Assembly: GCF_901709675.1 (NCBI RefSeq)
Contig: NC_051106.1
Location: 10,424,001-10,488,000 of the forward strand
Direction: 5' to 3'
DNA length: 64,000 nucleotides
Source of the DNA: Syngnathus acus
Taxonomy: Eukaryota; Chordata; Actinopteri; Syngnathiformes; Syngnathidae
The first letter of the stretch is position 1; each line of letters opens with the position of its first letter. Positions 63,760 through 64,000 of this stretch are shown here, piece by piece. A model generated the notes under the pieces. The model did not search any database, was not told the DNA's origin, and saw only the letters and a program-made list of their open reading frames with translations. A program made the position numbers and the translations under genes.

Positions 63760-64000
63760 GTGCTCGTGATGTCGATGGGATGAAGTGTTCTTCTCCGTAA
63801 CCAAAAACCTTGATTCAGTGGAGCTTTTGGCTTGTTCTGCTGCTGAGGCGAAAGTATTTTATCCGCAGCCCCAGACCCAAGTCTCATATTAAATGCATAA
63901 TAAATAAAGACAGTTTTGGGGTGCTGGGAGGGAGGGATTGTTTTGCAACAGGCTGCCCTGCAGCATTATACCTACTAGCCAAATCCACGCTCGCTGGATT

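Larger units (their letters stand above)
57537..64000 (+). other. lrfn5: lrfn5 gene region (partial, runs off the right edge)
   Basis: Lrfn5 (SALM5) is a single-pass postsynaptic adhesion protein that organises synapses through its LRR-Ig ectodomain; in mammals it binds presynaptic LAR-type receptor phosphatases. The exon set 57561-57757, 58712-58840, 58905-59085, 59184-59339, 59422-59681 and 59765-60232 gives 1391 nt, about 464 residues of a protein I recall as about 719 residues in human. All junctions are GT-AG and keep frame. The product matches my memory of human LRFN5 closely across its length, including the family-specific linker [13 protein letters not shown], which separates it from LRFN1-4. 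The first exon opens with an acceptor (AG at 57535-57536), so the 5' UTR continues upstream in another exon. Whether this is the a or b teleost paralogue cannot be told. Confidence 0.93.
60233..64000 (+). other. lrfn5: lrfn5 intron 6 (incomplete), no exon recognised
   Basis: At least 3.77 kb without the expected next exon; a scan of the open frames gave nothing resembling the second half of FN3 or a transmembrane segment. It contains a G16 run (60427-60442), a (CAGCA)n at about 63730-63759, a poly-T patch (about 61138-61156), and an A-rich stretch at about 62740-62880 that may be the reversed 3' end of an old retroposon. Confidence 0.8.

Overview
This is vertebrate genomic DNA, almost certainly from a teleost fish. 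It has split genes with GT-AG introns, AATAAA polyadenylation signals, very long dinucleotide and tetranucleotide microsatellites, and fragments of repeat families typical of ray-finned fish (an L2-like LINE tail, hAT-type and TA-target MITEs, tRNA-like SINE relics, a 5S-rRNA-like relic). There is nothing prokaryotic here: no operons, no ribosome-binding sites, no dense coding. I cannot name the species.

Two protein-coding genes can be supported, one at each end, both on the + strand and both cut by the window edge. At the left edge (24-300) are the last two coding exons of a divergent glycosyl-hydrolase-18 (chitinase-like) gene, with its stop codon and an AATAAA at 547-552. At the right end (57537 to beyond 64000) is the first two thirds of lrfn5, a synaptic adhesion protein of the LRFN/SALM family. 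Six coding exons give the signal peptide, LRRNT, leucine-rich repeats, LRRCT, Ig domain and the start of the FN3 domain. The rest of FN3, the transmembrane segment and the cytoplasmic tail lie past the window.

Between them lie about 57 kb without recognisable coding exons. This desert holds microsatellites, minisatellites, old mobile-element fragments and one candidate promoter plus 5' leader exon at about 29560-30261. That segment is CpG-containing, ends at a good splice donor and carries two overlapping short upstream ORFs. It is a plausible but unproven noncoding first exon of lrfn5, about 27 kb upstream of the coding exons.

The most interesting points are these. The lrfn5 ectodomain is split by five short introns, all at CAG| sites, where I recall mammals having one large exon; one of these introns carries a near-copy of the start of the following exon. 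The chitinase-like gene lacks the conserved Trp beside its DLDDF motif. Two complementary truncated copies of one hAT-type foldback MITE are present, one with an 8-bp target duplication. I found no sign of a wholly new multi-gene system; the window reads as regulatory or neutral desert flanking a neuronal gene.
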